A stretch of 46,623 bases of DNA from Bacillota bacterium (GCA_023441625.1 JAEZOA010000173.1:1-46623), one strand, 5' to 3'. Shown: positions 33,494-42,367, counted from the stretch's first letter. The notes: a model not told the origin generated them from the letters alone. Made by a program: numbers and translations.

Positions 33494-36043
33494 TTGAGTT
33501 TTAATAAAAAGATAGAGCTTCTGGCGCCTGCGGGAAGCTATGATGCATTTCTGGCAGCTGTCGAAAATGGGGCAGATGCCATATATTTAGGAGGGAAGTT
33601 GCTTAATGCCAGACAATTTGCAGGAAATTTTGATGATGAAGAACTGCAGAAGGCATTAGATTATGCACATTCAAGAGGAGTTCGGGTTATATTGACCTTA
33701 AATACACTTGTCCTAGACACTGAAATGCAGGAGGCACTTGAGTATGCAGGCAAAGTTTATGAAATGGGCATGGATGCGTTTATTATACAGGATGTTGGGC
33801 TGGCTGCAAATTTAAAAAAAGCTATACCTGAGCTTCCCATTCATGCTAGCACACAAATGACAACATATAGTATTGAAGGTGTACAGGCACTTGAAAAAAT
33901 GGGTTTTAGCAGGGTGGTTTTAGCAAGAGAACTAACACTTACTGAAATAAAAAGCATATGCCAAAATACCCAGCTTGAGATTGAGGTTTTTGTCCATGGT
34001 GCTCTGTGTATTAGTTACTCTGGACAATGTCTTATGAGCAGCATAATTGGTGGAAGAAGCGGAAATAGAGGAAAATGCGCTCAGCCTTGCAGACTTCCAT
34101 ATACTATACAGAAAGATAATAAGAACATAAAGGGCGGATATTTGCTCAGTCCAAAGGATATTTGTTCAATTGAAAAGCTAACGGACTTAATTAATGCTGG
34201 AGTTAGCTCCCTAAAAATTGAGGGAAGGATGAAAAGTCCGGAATATGTTGCAACAGTAGTGAGTACTTATAGAAAATACTTAGATAAAATATTGGAAATG
34301 CATTCTTCAGATAAAAACCTGAATGAAAATAATAAAGGGCATAGAAAAAAGGAACAAAATAAAAGCAGAATTGAAGTAGCTAAGGAGGATATGCATCAGC
34401 TATTACAAAGCTTCAACAGAGGAGGTTTTTCAAAGGGTTATTTGCTGGGTAAGACAGGACCAAATATGATGGCCTACGAAAAACCTAAGAATTGGGGAAC
34501 TTATCTTGGAACTGTTCTTGATCAAGATAGGAGTACAAACTCTGTAAAAGTAAAGCTGGACAACTCAATAGGAAATGGTGATGGCATAGAAATATGGTCA
34601 AATAAACTATTTGAAGATAGCCCTGGTGGCATAATTACTAAAATAGTAAGAGAAGGACAGCTGGTTAAGCGCGCGAATGCGGGAGATGTTGTATGGGTAT
34701 CTGTTGTAAAGGGAAATGTGGGAAGAGGGAGTAAGGTTTACAAGACCTCAGATAGAGAATTACAAGAGCAAGCAGCTGCTTCATTTGCCAAGAGTACTAG
34801 AAAAACAGAAATTACAGCAAATTTCACAATGAAAATCGGGCAGCTACCTATTTTGTCATTAAGTGATAGCAATGGAAATAGTGTTTCTGCTACAGGTGAG
34901 GTAATAGCTGAAAAAGCATTAAATAAGCCACTCTCACAGGAACGTATAAGTGAACAGCTAAAAAAAATGGGTTCGACACCTTTTAATATTGCCCAATTGA
35001 ATTTAGAAATTGACAACGATGTGGTAATACCTATAAGTGAGCTTAACAATATTAGGCGAAAAGCGGCAGAGTTGCTCGAAAAGGAGATAATATTATCAAG
35101 TAAAAAGAAAATAAATATAACAAATAGGGAATTATATAATGCTTTGTTACATTTCCCGGGAAATAGTCAGGATAGAAATAAAAAAGTAAAAATATCTGCA
35201 ATGCTCTATAATTTAGACGACAATTTGGATTTGAGCAACATAAATGCAGATAGATTATATATACCCTACACAAGCTTACTTAAGGACGATGGGCTACAAG
35301 CAGTCAACAATTTTAGAGCCCAAGATAAAGAGATATTTGCATACATTCCAGCCATCATAAAGGGCAAATATTGTGGGATAATTGAAAAGAGTGTGCTAAG
35401 TATTTCACACAATATTGATGGTTTTCTAGTGGGAAATATGGGAGTTGTGCAGACTCTAAAGGAGAGACTTGGTGAAAATATAAAGCTAGCTGCTGATTAT
35501 ACTCACAACATACTTAATAGCTCAACACTCAATTACTATAAAAGCATGGGGTACAGCGGAGCGACGCTTTCCTATGAGCTGAATTTATCTCAAATTAGTT
35601 CTTTGAGCTTTCCACAGGAGTTTGATACTGAAATAGGTATATATGGGAAAATACCTGTGATGACTAGTGAATATTGTCCTGTAGGTGGGAGCGTGGGTAA
35701 TAATGAGCCGCATAAGTGTAATGTAATATGCAAGAATGGAATTTATCACTTAAAAGATAGAAAAGATGCAGAATTTTTGGTTAAGTGTGACTGTGTAGAT
35801 TGTAGAAGTACTATATTTAATTCTAATGCAATATTTGCCCCTGAGCTATTGAGTCAGGTGGCAAAAACAGGGGTGCAATACATTAGACTAAGTTTTGTTG
35901 ACGAAAGCTCTCAGGAAATATATGATATTGTTAATTTGCATAAAAGTATTGTTGAGAATGAAAATTATACTAACAAAGATAGACTGATTGAGAGAATAAA
36001 GGCTAAGGGTTTTACAAAGGGGCATTTGCAAAGAGGTGTATAG
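33494..36043 (+). CDS. U32-family protein, RlhA-like (23S rRNA C2501 hydroxylation)
   Basis: An 849-residue protein of the long U32 type. The N-terminal U32 barrel (about 1-290) opens IELLAPAGSYDAFLAAVENGADAIY and holds the signature FVHGALCISYSGQC together with GKCAQPCRLPY, whose cysteines are thought to bind an Fe-S cluster. A DUF3656-type middle (about 300-560) follows. A second, degenerate barrel with its own cysteine cluster (SEYCPVG, HKCNVIC, CDCVDC) ends the protein. E. coli RlhA has this arrangement and hydroxylates C2501 of 23S rRNA; the same role here is inferred. TTG start with GGAGGTAAG upstream. dut follows after 38 bp. Confidence 0.85.
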   Translation: MSFNKKIELLAPAGSYDAFLAAVENGADAIYLGGKLLNARQFAGNFDDEELQKALDYAHSRGVRVILTLNTLVLDTEMQEALEYAGKVYEMGMDAFIIQDVGLAANLKKAIPELPIHASTQMTTYSIEGVQALEKMGFSRVVLARELTLTEIKSICQNTQLEIEVFVHGALCISYSGQCLMSSIIGGRSGNRGKCAQPCRLPYTIQKDNKNIKGGYLLSPKDICSIEKLTDLINAGVSSLKIEGRMKSPEYVATVVSTYRKYLDKILEMHSSDKNLNENNKGHRKKEQNKSRIEVAKEDMHQLLQSFNRGGFSKGYLLGKTGPNMMAYEKPKNWGTYLGTVLDQDRSTNSVKVKLDNSIGNGDGIEIWSNKLFEDSPGGIITKIVREGQLVKRANAGDVVWVSVVKGNVGRGSKVYKTSDRELQEQAAASFAKSTRKTEITANFTMKIGQLPILSLSDSNGNSVSATGEVIAEKALNKPLSQERISEQLKKMGSTPFNIAQLNLEIDNDVVIPISELNNIRRKAAELLEKEIILSSKKKINITNRELYNALLHFPGNSQDRNKKVKISAMLYNLDDNLDLSNINADRLYIPYTSLLKDDGLQAVNNFRAQDKEIFAYIPAIIKGKYCGIIEKSVLSISHNIDGFLVGNMGVVQTLKERLGENIKLAADYTHNILNSSTLNYYKSMGYSGATLSYELNLSQISSLSFPQEFDTEIGIYGKIPVMTSEYCPVGGSVGNNEPHKCNVICKNGIYHLKDRKDAEFLVKCDCVDCRSTIFNSNAIFAPELLSQVAKTGVQYIRLSFVDESSQEIYDIVNLHKSIVENENYTNKDRLIERIKAKGFTKGHLQRGV

Positions 36044-36081
36044 CTTTTGCCAATGTACGATTTGATAAGGAGGAATAAATA

Positions 36082-36585
36082 ATGTCAGTAGAAGTATTTG
36101 TTGAGGTTTGCAGAGAAGATGCAATACTCCCAAAGTATGCAAATCCGGGAGATGCAGGAATGGATATATATGCTGCTCAGGAGGTAACAATAGGGCCTGG
36201 TGAAACAGTAATAGTTCCAACAGGCTTAAAGCTTGCAATACCAGAAGGCTATGAAATTCAGGTTAGACCTAGAAGTGGTTTGTCCTTCAAAACCCCACTT
36301 AGAATTCCAAACTCGCCGGGGACAATTGACAGTGGATATAGGGATGAATTAGGTATAATAGTAAATAATAGTTCAGGACTGGAATCCAATCAAACTAATG
36401 CTGCTCAATATACACTTGATGAGAAGGGTAATAAAAAAGGGACTTATGTGATAAGAAAAGGTGATAGAATAGCACAGATAGTTTTACAGGTGGTACCCAA
36501 AATGGTGCTGACAAAGGTAAACTCTGTTAAAAGCATTGGAACAGATAGAGGTGGAGGATTTGGTTCAACAGGGATTAATGAATAG
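36082..36585 (+). CDS. dut: Deoxyuridine 5'-triphosphate nucleotidohydrolase (trimeric dUTPase)
   Basis: Hydrolyses dUTP to dUMP and pyrophosphate, keeping uracil out of DNA. All five motifs of the trimeric family are visible in 167 residues: PGDAGMDIYA (22-31), RPRSGL (62-67), NSPGTIDSGYRDELG (77-91), KGDRIAQIVLQ (126-136) and RGGGFGSTG (156-164). An insert of about 25 polar residues (97-122) between motifs 3 and 4 makes it longer than the usual 145-150. AAGGAGG precedes the ATG. The TAG stop overlaps the AGGAGG of the downstream hflX gene. Confidence 0.95.
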   Translation: MSVEVFVEVCREDAILPKYANPGDAGMDIYAAQEVTIGPGETVIVPTGLKLAIPEGYEIQVRPRSGLSFKTPLRIPNSPGTIDSGYRDELGIIVNNSSGLESNQTNAAQYTLDEKGNKKGTYVIRKGDRIAQIVLQVVPKMVLTKVNSVKSIGTDRGGGFGSTGINE

Positions 36586-36597
36586 GAGGCTGGTTTT

Positions 36598-38388
36598 ATT
36601 AAAATAAATGGTAATACCCAATCAATTAAAGATAGACTATTAAATGAGCTAGAAGAGCTGTTTGATGCTAAATATGGATCTAGAGATTTGCTGCCAGTTG
36701 AACTTGCCCAAACAATTGGAAGAATATCTTCTGAAATAAACCGTGAAATATCAGTTTTGATTAATAGAAGAGGCATAGTGGTTGACATAAGTATCGGAGA
36801 CAGTGGAACAGTATCCCTTCCACAGCTTGATAGCAGACGAGGAAACACCAGACTATCAGGTATTAGATGCATCCATACACATCCAGGTGGGAGTGGATTG
36901 CTCTCGCAGGTTGACATAAGTACACTTCAAAAGTTAAGATTAGACGCCATGGTTGCAGTAGGTATTATGGAAGGCCAAATAACAGAAATCTTTGCAGGCT
37001 GTCTTAACCTTGATTCTGAAGCAGATATATATGGCCCATTTGCTCTTGGAGAAGCAAGGCTTAACTACATGTACAATTTAATTGAGGAGCTTGATGCATC
37101 AGCTAGGGCAGACATATACAAGAATGAAGAAACATCTGAAAAGGCGATTTTAGTGGGCTTAGAAACTGCACAAAGCAGATTGGATAATCTTTCTCAAAGA
37201 GAAGCAGAGAGTTCTTTAGCCGAATTGGAGGAACTAGCAAATACAGCAGGAGCTATTGTTATAGATAGATTATTACAGCGAAAACAGACTCAGGATTCGG
37301 CATTTTATGTTGGAAAGGGTAAGATAGAGGAATTGTCCTTGATGTGCCAGGCAACAGATGTGCAGCTGCTAATATTTGATGATGAGCTCTCAGGTGCCCA
37401 GATAAGAAACATTGAGGAAGTTACAGGTGCAAGAGTAATAGACAGAACTACGCTGATTCTTGATATATTTGCCCAGAGAGCAATATCAAAGGAAGGTAAG
37501 CTGCAGGTAGAGTTGGCACAACTCAAGTATAAGCTGCCTAGATTGATTGGGTTTGGTACAGAGCTTTCAAGACTTGGAGGGGGAATAGGTACACGTGGTC
37601 CTGGAGAGAAAAAGCTAGAAGTAGACAAGCGACATATTCGAAGAAGAGTAACTTATTTGGAGCATGAACTAAAGCAGTTGGAAAAAAGGCGCGATTTTAT
37701 GCGTGGAAATAGAGAAAAACGTAACACGCCTGTTGTTGCAATTGTTGGTTATACCAATGCAGGAAAGTCCACCTTGATGAATAGACTTTGCGGAGCATCT
37801 GTTTTTGTTGAAGACAAGCTTTTTGCTACACTTGATCCATCAGCTCGAAGACTGATATTGGCGGATGGAAGAGAAGCTGTGTTGATTGATACAGTAGGTT
37901 TTATAAGGAAGCTTCCTCATGACTTAATTGAAGCTTTTAAATCTACACTTGAGGAGGCAACTCATGCAGACTTGCTATTGCATGTTGTAGATGCCTCTAA
38001 CGAGAATGCAACAATGCAAATAGGAGTTGTTGAAAGCTTGCTTGAAGAACTAGGTGCTTCATCAAAGAATACCCTTCTAGTATTAAATAAGCAGGATATT
38101 GTAACTGGGGGCTCAAGAATTAATTCAATGGGATATAGCTCAGTATGTGAAGTGTCGGCAGTCACTGGAGAAGGCCTTGAAAAGCTATTAGAAAAAATAA
38201 CAGAGGCTTTTAAGGAAAAACTCCGGGAGGTTAAGCTGCTAATTCCTTACAACGATGGATGGGTTATGCCATATATTTATACAAATGGACAGGTAATAGA
38301 GCAAGAATATCTGGAAAATGGGATAAGCGTAAAGGCTTTGGTTAAAATAGACAAAATTAATAATATTGAAGATTTTATCCTTGTATAA
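36598..38388 (+). CDS. hflX: GTPase HflX with N-terminal JAMM-like extension and apparent ATT start
   Basis: Ribosome-binding GTPase that splits stalled or heat-damaged ribosomes. From the ATT at 36598 it has 596 residues. An N-terminal extension (about 1-170) carries E50 and H93-x-H95-x7-S103-x2-D106, a full JAMM pattern. The HflX nucleotide-binding N domain (about 175-290) follows, then a helical linker and the G domain with GYTNAGKST (384-392), DTVG (431-434) and NKQD (497-500). No ATG, GTG or TTG exists in frame between the dut stop and 36688, and conserved-looking sequence runs upstream of 36688. A perfect AGGAGG (36584-36589) lies 8 nt before the ATT. A TTG start at 36688 would delete 30 residues. 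Confidence 0.85.
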   Translation: MKINGNTQSIKDRLLNELEELFDAKYGSRDLLPVELAQTIGRISSEINREISVLINRRGIVVDISIGDSGTVSLPQLDSRRGNTRLSGIRCIHTHPGGSGLLSQVDISTLQKLRLDAMVAVGIMEGQITEIFAGCLNLDSEADIYGPFALGEARLNYMYNLIEELDASARADIYKNEETSEKAILVGLETAQSRLDNLSQREAESSLAELEELANTAGAIVIDRLLQRKQTQDSAFYVGKGKIEELSLMCQATDVQLLIFDDELSGAQIRNIEEVTGARVIDRTTLILDIFAQRAISKEGKLQVELAQLKYKLPRLIGFGTELSRLGGGIGTRGPGEKKLEVDKRHIRRRVTYLEHELKQLEKRRDFMRGNREKRNTPVVAIVGYTNAGKSTLMNRLCGASVFVEDKLFATLDPSARRLILADGREAVLIDTVGFIRKLPHDLIEAFKSTLEEATHADLLLHVVDASNENATMQIGVVESLLEELGASSKNTLLVLNKQDIVTGGSRINSMGYSSVCEVSAVTGEGLEKLLEKITEAFKEKLREVKLLIPYNDGWVMPYIYTNGQVIEQEYLENGISVKALVKIDKINNIEDFILV

Positions 38389-38493
38389 TATTGCCGATTA
38401 GAGTATTATAATATTAATAATTGAAATTTGTTTACATGAATTTAGGAATAATTTAATCTATCTTAAAAATCCATCAGGGAAGGGGTTTTGATT

Positions 38494-38910
38494 ATGATTG
38501 TTAGAAACTGTGCAGGTGGAGTTGTCTTTTCAGGTGAGAAAGTGTTCCTTCTAAAAAATGAAAAGGGGGAGTGGGTTCTTCCAAAAGGGGTAATTAAAAA
38601 CGGTGATTATCCAGATGAGGTAGCACTCAATAGAGTAAAAGAAGAGACAGGAATTAATGCTGAAATTATTACTACTGCAGGCAATACCAATTATGAGTTT
38701 TTCTCTGTTACACGTCAAAGACCAGTATGCAATAAGATTACCTGGTTCATTATGAGGCCCCTAGATGATAAATTCGAAATTAATAAAGATCAAAACTTCA
38801 GTGAGGGCGGATATTTCACAATTGATGAAGCTTTGCAAAAAATCACTTATAGTCAGGATAAATCCCTTATTACAGTATCATATTCCAAGTATAAAGCAGA
38901 TCAACAATAG
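38494..38910 (+). CDS. Nudix-fold protein with a degenerate Nudix box
   Basis: A 138-residue Nudix-family protein; the fold is clear from CAGGVVFSGEKVFLLKNEKGEWVLPKG. The Nudix box GX5EX7REUXEEXGU is altered: G32 is kept, the first Glu is D38, the Arg-Glu pair is N46-R47, while E50, E51, G53 and I54 are kept. Loss of the RE pair usually weakens or abolishes metal-dependent pyrophosphohydrolysis, so it may bind rather than cleave a nucleotide. AAGGGG (38480-38485) 8 nt upstream favours the ATG at 38494 over a TTG two codons earlier. It lies 105 bp after hflX. Confidence 0.8.
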   Translation: MIVRNCAGGVVFSGEKVFLLKNEKGEWVLPKGVIKNGDYPDEVALNRVKEETGINAEIITTAGNTNYEFFSVTRQRPVCNKITWFIMRPLDDKFEINKDQNFSEGGYFTIDEALQKITYSQDKSLITVSYSKYKADQQ

Positions 38911-38953
38911 CTTTTAATTTAATTGATTTAAGAAAATAATTTTAGTAATATAT

Positions 38954-38993
38954 AACAGCACTCTCCATAATTAGCAGGAGAGTGCTGTTTTTG
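38954..38993 (+). terminator. Rho-independent terminator after the Nudix gene
   Basis: AACAGCACTCTCC (38954-38966) pairs perfectly with GGAGAGTGCTGTT (38977-38989), continuing into a T-run. Confidence 0.92.
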
Positions 38994-39119
38994 AATATTT
39001 TAATTACATGGTATACTATAGAAGATATTATATGTTACAGGTTCTCTATAAAAAAGATGAATCGGCAGTCAGCTCCAAATTAATACAACTAGAGTTAAGT
39101 GGAGGAAATTAAGCAAAAA

Positions 39120-39770
39120 ATGATACAAGAGTATAGTACAATATTAAAATCTGCAACAGCAGAATTTGAAGAAAAGAAGTCCAGGTTTATTGCAAATGTT
39201 AAGCCGGTATCTGATGAAGCTATTGCAATAGAATTTATAAACAGTCTAAAGTCAAAGTATTGGGATGCTACACACAATGTATATGCATACAGTATTAATA
39301 ATGAAACCTTGATTCAGCGGTATAGTGATGACGGTGAGCCCTCAGGTACTGCAGGTATGCCAGCACTTGAAGTAATTAAGAGAATGGGTATACAAAATGT
39401 GGTGGTAGTAATAACGAGATACTTTGGAGGAACCTTGCTAGGAGCTTCGGGTCTCATACGCGCATACAGCAAGAGCTCAGCAATGGGCTTAGAGGCTGGA
39501 GAAATAGTAACGAGAAAGCTATGCTTTAATCTGAACATAGTAATAGAGTATACTCTATTTGGAAAATTACAAAATATGCTTATGACAAATAATAATATAA
39601 TAAAAGACATACAATATAGTCAGGATGTTGAATTGTGCGTACTTATTGAGGTCGGAAAAGAAGAAAAGCTGATAGATGATATAATTGAAAATACAAACGG
39701 TAGAGCTATATGTGAAAAAGGAGATAAAACTTTCATTACATTAGGAAGTGATGGAAGGTTGATTATTTAA
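39120..39770 (+). CDS. YigZ/IMPACT-family protein (YvyE-like)
   Basis: A 216-residue two-domain protein. The N-terminal IMPACT domain shows KSRFIANVKP, DATHNVYAYSI, YSDDGEPSGTAGMPALEVI and ITRYFGGTLLGASGLIRAYSKS, all close to Bacillus YvyE. A C-terminal DUF1949-like ferredoxin-fold domain (about 137-205) follows. The family is conserved, and linked to translation or nucleic-acid binding, without a firm bacterial function. The ATG at 39120 matches the family N-terminus, although GGAGGA (39101-39106) lies 13 nt upstream, longer than usual; a GTG at 39099 has no ribosome-binding site. Confidence 0.85.
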   Translation: MIQEYSTILKSATAEFEEKKSRFIANVKPVSDEAIAIEFINSLKSKYWDATHNVYAYSINNETLIQRYSDDGEPSGTAGMPALEVIKRMGIQNVVVVITRYFGGTLLGASGLIRAYSKSSAMGLEAGEIVTRKLCFNLNIVIEYTLFGKLQNMLMTNNNIIKDIQYSQDVELCVLIEVGKEEKLIDDIIENTNGRAICEKGDKTFITLGSDGRLII

Positions 39771-39898
39771 TAAATTACTATTATAATTTATTTGGTGGAG
39801 TTACTCAACAAGAACTAAGTCTAAGATATAATGGATTTTTGAACTATTTTTTATTGGTATTTAGGTGAATATTATATAGAATCTATTAGGAGGTATTT

Positions 39899-40642
39899 AT
39901 GTCAGGTCATTCAAAATGGGCAACTATAAAGCGCAAAAAGGGAGAGACAGATGCTCAAAGGGGTAAGGTTTTTACTAAACTGGGCAGAGAAATTGGAATA
40001 GCAGTAAAACAAGGTGGAGGAGCCGATCCTAGTACAAATTCCAAGTTGAAGGATATTATAGCAAAGGCAAAGGCAGCAAATATGCCTAATGATAATATTA
40101 CAAGAAGTATCAAGAAAGCAGCTGGAGAAGGCGATAGTTCAAACTATGAAGAAATAACTTATGAAGGCTATGGCCCAGGTGGAGTTGCTGTTATATGCGA
40201 ATGTACAACTGACAATAGAAACAGGACTGCTGGTGACCTAAGACATTATTTTGATAAATTCGGCGGTAACTTGGGGCAAAGTGGCTGCGTTTCTTATATG
40301 TTTAATAAAAAAGGTGTTATAGTAATAGAGAAGAATGATAAAATCAATGAGGATACATTGATGATGGAAGCACTAGAGGCTGGAGCAGATGACTTTAGTA
40401 CAGAAGAGGACTACTACGAGATACTCACTGATCAAGCAAGTTTTTCAGCTGTACGTGAAAAACTTGAAGAAAAAGGATATGAATTCTTACAAGCAGAGGT
40501 TTCAATGATACCAAGTGTAATGACAAAGTTAACTGATCCTGAACAAATCAAATTCATGGATAAACTGCTTGAAAACTTAGAAGAACTAGATGATGTCTCG
40601 AATGTTTACCATAGTTGGGAGCAGGATGAGGAAGAAGAGTAA
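39899..40642 (+). CDS. YebC/PmpR-family regulatory or translation factor
   Basis: A 247-residue three-domain protein starting MSGHSKWATIKRKKGETDAQRGKVFTKLGREI, the invariant YebC N-terminus. YEGYGPGGVAVICECTTDNRNRT and GGNLGQSGCVSYMF in the middle are also diagnostic. YebC proteins were described as DNA-binding regulators and more recently as ribosome-associated factors that help translate proline stretches; which applies here cannot be told. AGGAGG directly precedes the ATG. A TATAAT at 39827-39832 may be its -10 element, without a clear -35. Confidence 0.93.
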   Translation: MSGHSKWATIKRKKGETDAQRGKVFTKLGREIGIAVKQGGGADPSTNSKLKDIIAKAKAANMPNDNITRSIKKAAGEGDSSNYEEITYEGYGPGGVAVICECTTDNRNRTAGDLRHYFDKFGGNLGQSGCVSYMFNKKGVIVIEKNDKINEDTLMMEALEAGADDFSTEEDYYEILTDQASFSAVREKLEEKGYEFLQAEVSMIPSVMTKLTDPEQIKFMDKLLENLEELDDVSNVYHSWEQDEEEE

Positions 40643-40664
40643 AAAATATAGCTGTAAAGATAGT

Positions 40665-40712
40665 CGCCTTTCTGTATTATTGTTTTATAAGATAATACAG
40701 AAAGGCGTTTTT
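40665..40712 (+). terminator. Strong terminator after the YebC gene
   Basis: A perfect 16-bp stem, CGCCTTTCTGTATTAT (40665-40680) with its complement at 40692-40707, is followed by TTTTT. Confidence 0.95.
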
Positions 40713-40899
40713 ATGCTAGTTCAATTTACCCTATAAAAAAAGTTGTATTTCAGTTATTCATTGTAGATTGGTGAAAAAACAATCGTGGCTGAAAAATTTT
40801 AAGATTAAAAAGCTTATAAATAATATATAAATACATGATTATATGGTATTATTATTCTCAGGATGTTTAAATGCAGCAGTTAAAGGGGTTGAATCGTTA

Positions 40900-41724
40900 A
40901 TGCAAGATATGCCATACAAGGATATTCTTTTGGTTTGTGATATGGATCATACTCTGCTTGATTCTCATTCTACGGTGAGTGAGAGAAATAGGGTTGCTTT
41001 AATAAAATTTGTGGAAAGCGGAGGACATTTTACTATTGCCACTGGCAGAATGGAAGGGGCAGTAAAACCCTATATAAGCGGTTTGCCAATAGATGTACCT
41101 GCTATTTTATATAACGGTGCCAGGATATATGATTTCAAAAAAAATGAAATTGTATGGCAAAAATGCCTTGAAAATAATATAGTTGATATACTTAAGGATC
41201 TGTATAATTGTTTTGAAGATATTGGAATAGAGATATACAATGGCTATGAGATCTATATTGTAAGAGAAAATATTGAAATAAAAAAGCATATTATCAAAGA
41301 AAGGACAACCCCTGTTACTTGTAAGCTTGAGGAGGTACCATTACCATGGGTTAAGGTGATATTAGCTTGTGAGCATAAAAGGCTTAAAGAAATTGAAAAT
41401 TATTTAAAGGATAAAGCAAGCCACTTTCGTACAGTGTTTTCGGAGCCTCAATTCCTTGAGCTTCTCCACAGTAGTGTATCAAAGGGCGATGCACTTAACC
41501 GGCTTAAAGATATTTTGGGGTATTCGTATACAAGAACTGTTTCAGTAGGTGATAATCTTAACGACGTGGAGCTGATACGAAATGCTGAGGTTGGTATTGC
41601 TGTTGGAAATTCTCATCCTTATTTAATGGAAATAGCAGATATGTGCTGCTGTCATAATGATGATGACGCTGTGGCTCAAGTAATAGAGTGGATTGAACAG
41701 GATAAATTAAAAGTAAAGGTTTAG
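40900..41724 (+). CDS. Cof-type HAD-IIB phosphatase
   Basis: A 274-residue haloacid-dehalogenase-superfamily hydrolase, likely a sugar-phosphate or cofactor phosphatase. Catalytic motif I is CDMDHTLLD with D14 and D16; the family usually has DxDGT, so the Gly is replaced by His. Motif II is TIATGR, motif III includes K in SVSKGDALN, and motif IV is SVGDNLNDVELI. A C2B cap lies between motifs II and III. I chose the ATG at 40900, preceded by AAAGGGG at 11 nt; a longer frame from 40843 lacks a ribosome-binding site and would prefix a non-family segment. Confidence 0.85.
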   Translation: MQDMPYKDILLVCDMDHTLLDSHSTVSERNRVALIKFVESGGHFTIATGRMEGAVKPYISGLPIDVPAILYNGARIYDFKKNEIVWQKCLENNIVDILKDLYNCFEDIGIEIYNGYEIYIVRENIEIKKHIIKERTTPVTCKLEEVPLPWVKVILACEHKRLKEIENYLKDKASHFRTVFSEPQFLELLHSSVSKGDALNRLKDILGYSYTRTVSVGDNLNDVELIRNAEVGIAVGNSHPYLMEIADMCCCHNDDDAVAQVIEWIEQDKLKVKV

Positions 41725-41754
41725 ATTCAAGCTAGAATATAGAAGCTTTAAAGC

Positions 41755-41780
41755 AAAAAGGGAAGCCGATAAGGGCTTCC
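41755..41780 (-). terminator. Minus-strand terminator after the zinc-ribbon/HTH gene
   Basis: GGAAGCC (41761-41767) and GGCTTCC (41774-41780) form a stem. Read on the minus strand it is followed by CTTTTT (41760-41755), so it serves the leftward gene; the plus strand has no T-run after it. Confidence 0.75.
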
Positions 41781-41799
41781 ATAAATTGATTTGGTTTCT

Positions 41800-42048
41800 T
41801 CAATCATTAATAATAACTTTATCCACCATTTCCAACCTACCTTGGTCTATGAATTTTTGAATATTAGCAACGCTTATATCTAAAATAGTAGCAACTGTTC
41901 CAATAGAAGACTTAGGATGGCTTTTGAGATATTCTTTAATTTTTGCAAATTCTAATTCGTTTTTTTGGCTGCAAGTTAGACATAGATTGTCATTTGTTGT
42001 ATAAAGAAAGGTTCCATTACATTCTTTACATTGCTTTAGTTCAGCCAT
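41800..42048 (-). CDS. Small zinc-ribbon/helix-turn-helix protein (YvyF/TIGR03826-like)
   Basis: An 82-residue protein with an N-terminal zinc ribbon (CKEC and CLTC) and a C-terminal MerR-like or winged segment. That segment, VATILDISVANIQKFIDQGRLEM, resembles the flagellar-operon protein YvyF, whose Bacillus homologue sits among late flagellar genes. No flagellar structural genes are nearby here. The ATG at 42048 is preceded by GGGGG at about 11 nt; a TTG six codons upstream has no clear site. Assignment to the YvyF family is by eye. Confidence 0.65.
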   Translation of the reverse strand: MAELKQCKECNGTFLYTTNDNLCLTCSQKNELEFAKIKEYLKSHPKSSIGTVATILDISVANIQKFIDQGRLEMVDKVIIND

Positions 42049-42106
42049 ATAAAATTTAACCCCCAAATAAGTCTTTATATATAATATTACATTTTCAAGT
42101 AGAGCT

Positions 42107-42367
42107 TTAATCTGAACAAAGCTGACTGTTTTTTGCCTTAATTCCAGGAATCTTATTTAGATCTTGTTCAAGTGAGGCTATCTCATAATCTGAACCAACA
42201 AGGTGCAAAATAATAAGACCTTCGTTAGAGCAAAAATCTTCACCTGCATCATGAATACCTAGTCTGGTTTTTATTATGCATCCTGATTCAGTTAGAACTC
42301 GTTGCATTTCATTAACATTTTGAACCCTTTTATTTGTCAATACTGACATTACATTGTAGCAAGCCAT
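42107..42367 (-). CDS. TM1266-like ACT-domain protein (putative iron-only hydrogenase system regulator)
   Basis: An 86-residue ferredoxin-fold protein like Thermotoga TM1266, found mostly with FeFe-hydrogenase maturation genes. Shared pattern: VQNVNEMQRVLTESGCIIKTRLGIHD, then EGLIILHLVGSDYEIASLEQDLNKIPGIKAKNSQL, which parallels the NEILSEYG..GRMG..ISLI..LxxIPGVxVKS pattern of that family. No hydrogenase gene is in the window. AAGGAGG (42376-42382) lies 8 nt before the ATG. Regulatory function in the family is predicted, not proven. Confidence 0.7.
   Translation of the reverse strand: MACYNVMSVLTNKRVQNVNEMQRVLTESGCIIKTRLGIHDAGEDFCSNEGLIILHLVGSDYEIASLEQDLNKIPGIKAKNSQLCSD

Noticed and set aside
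39099..39119. GTG start for the YigZ-family gene
   Set aside because: It lacks an upstream ribosome-binding site and extends beyond the family N-terminus, so the ATG at 39120 was preferred despite its long spacing.
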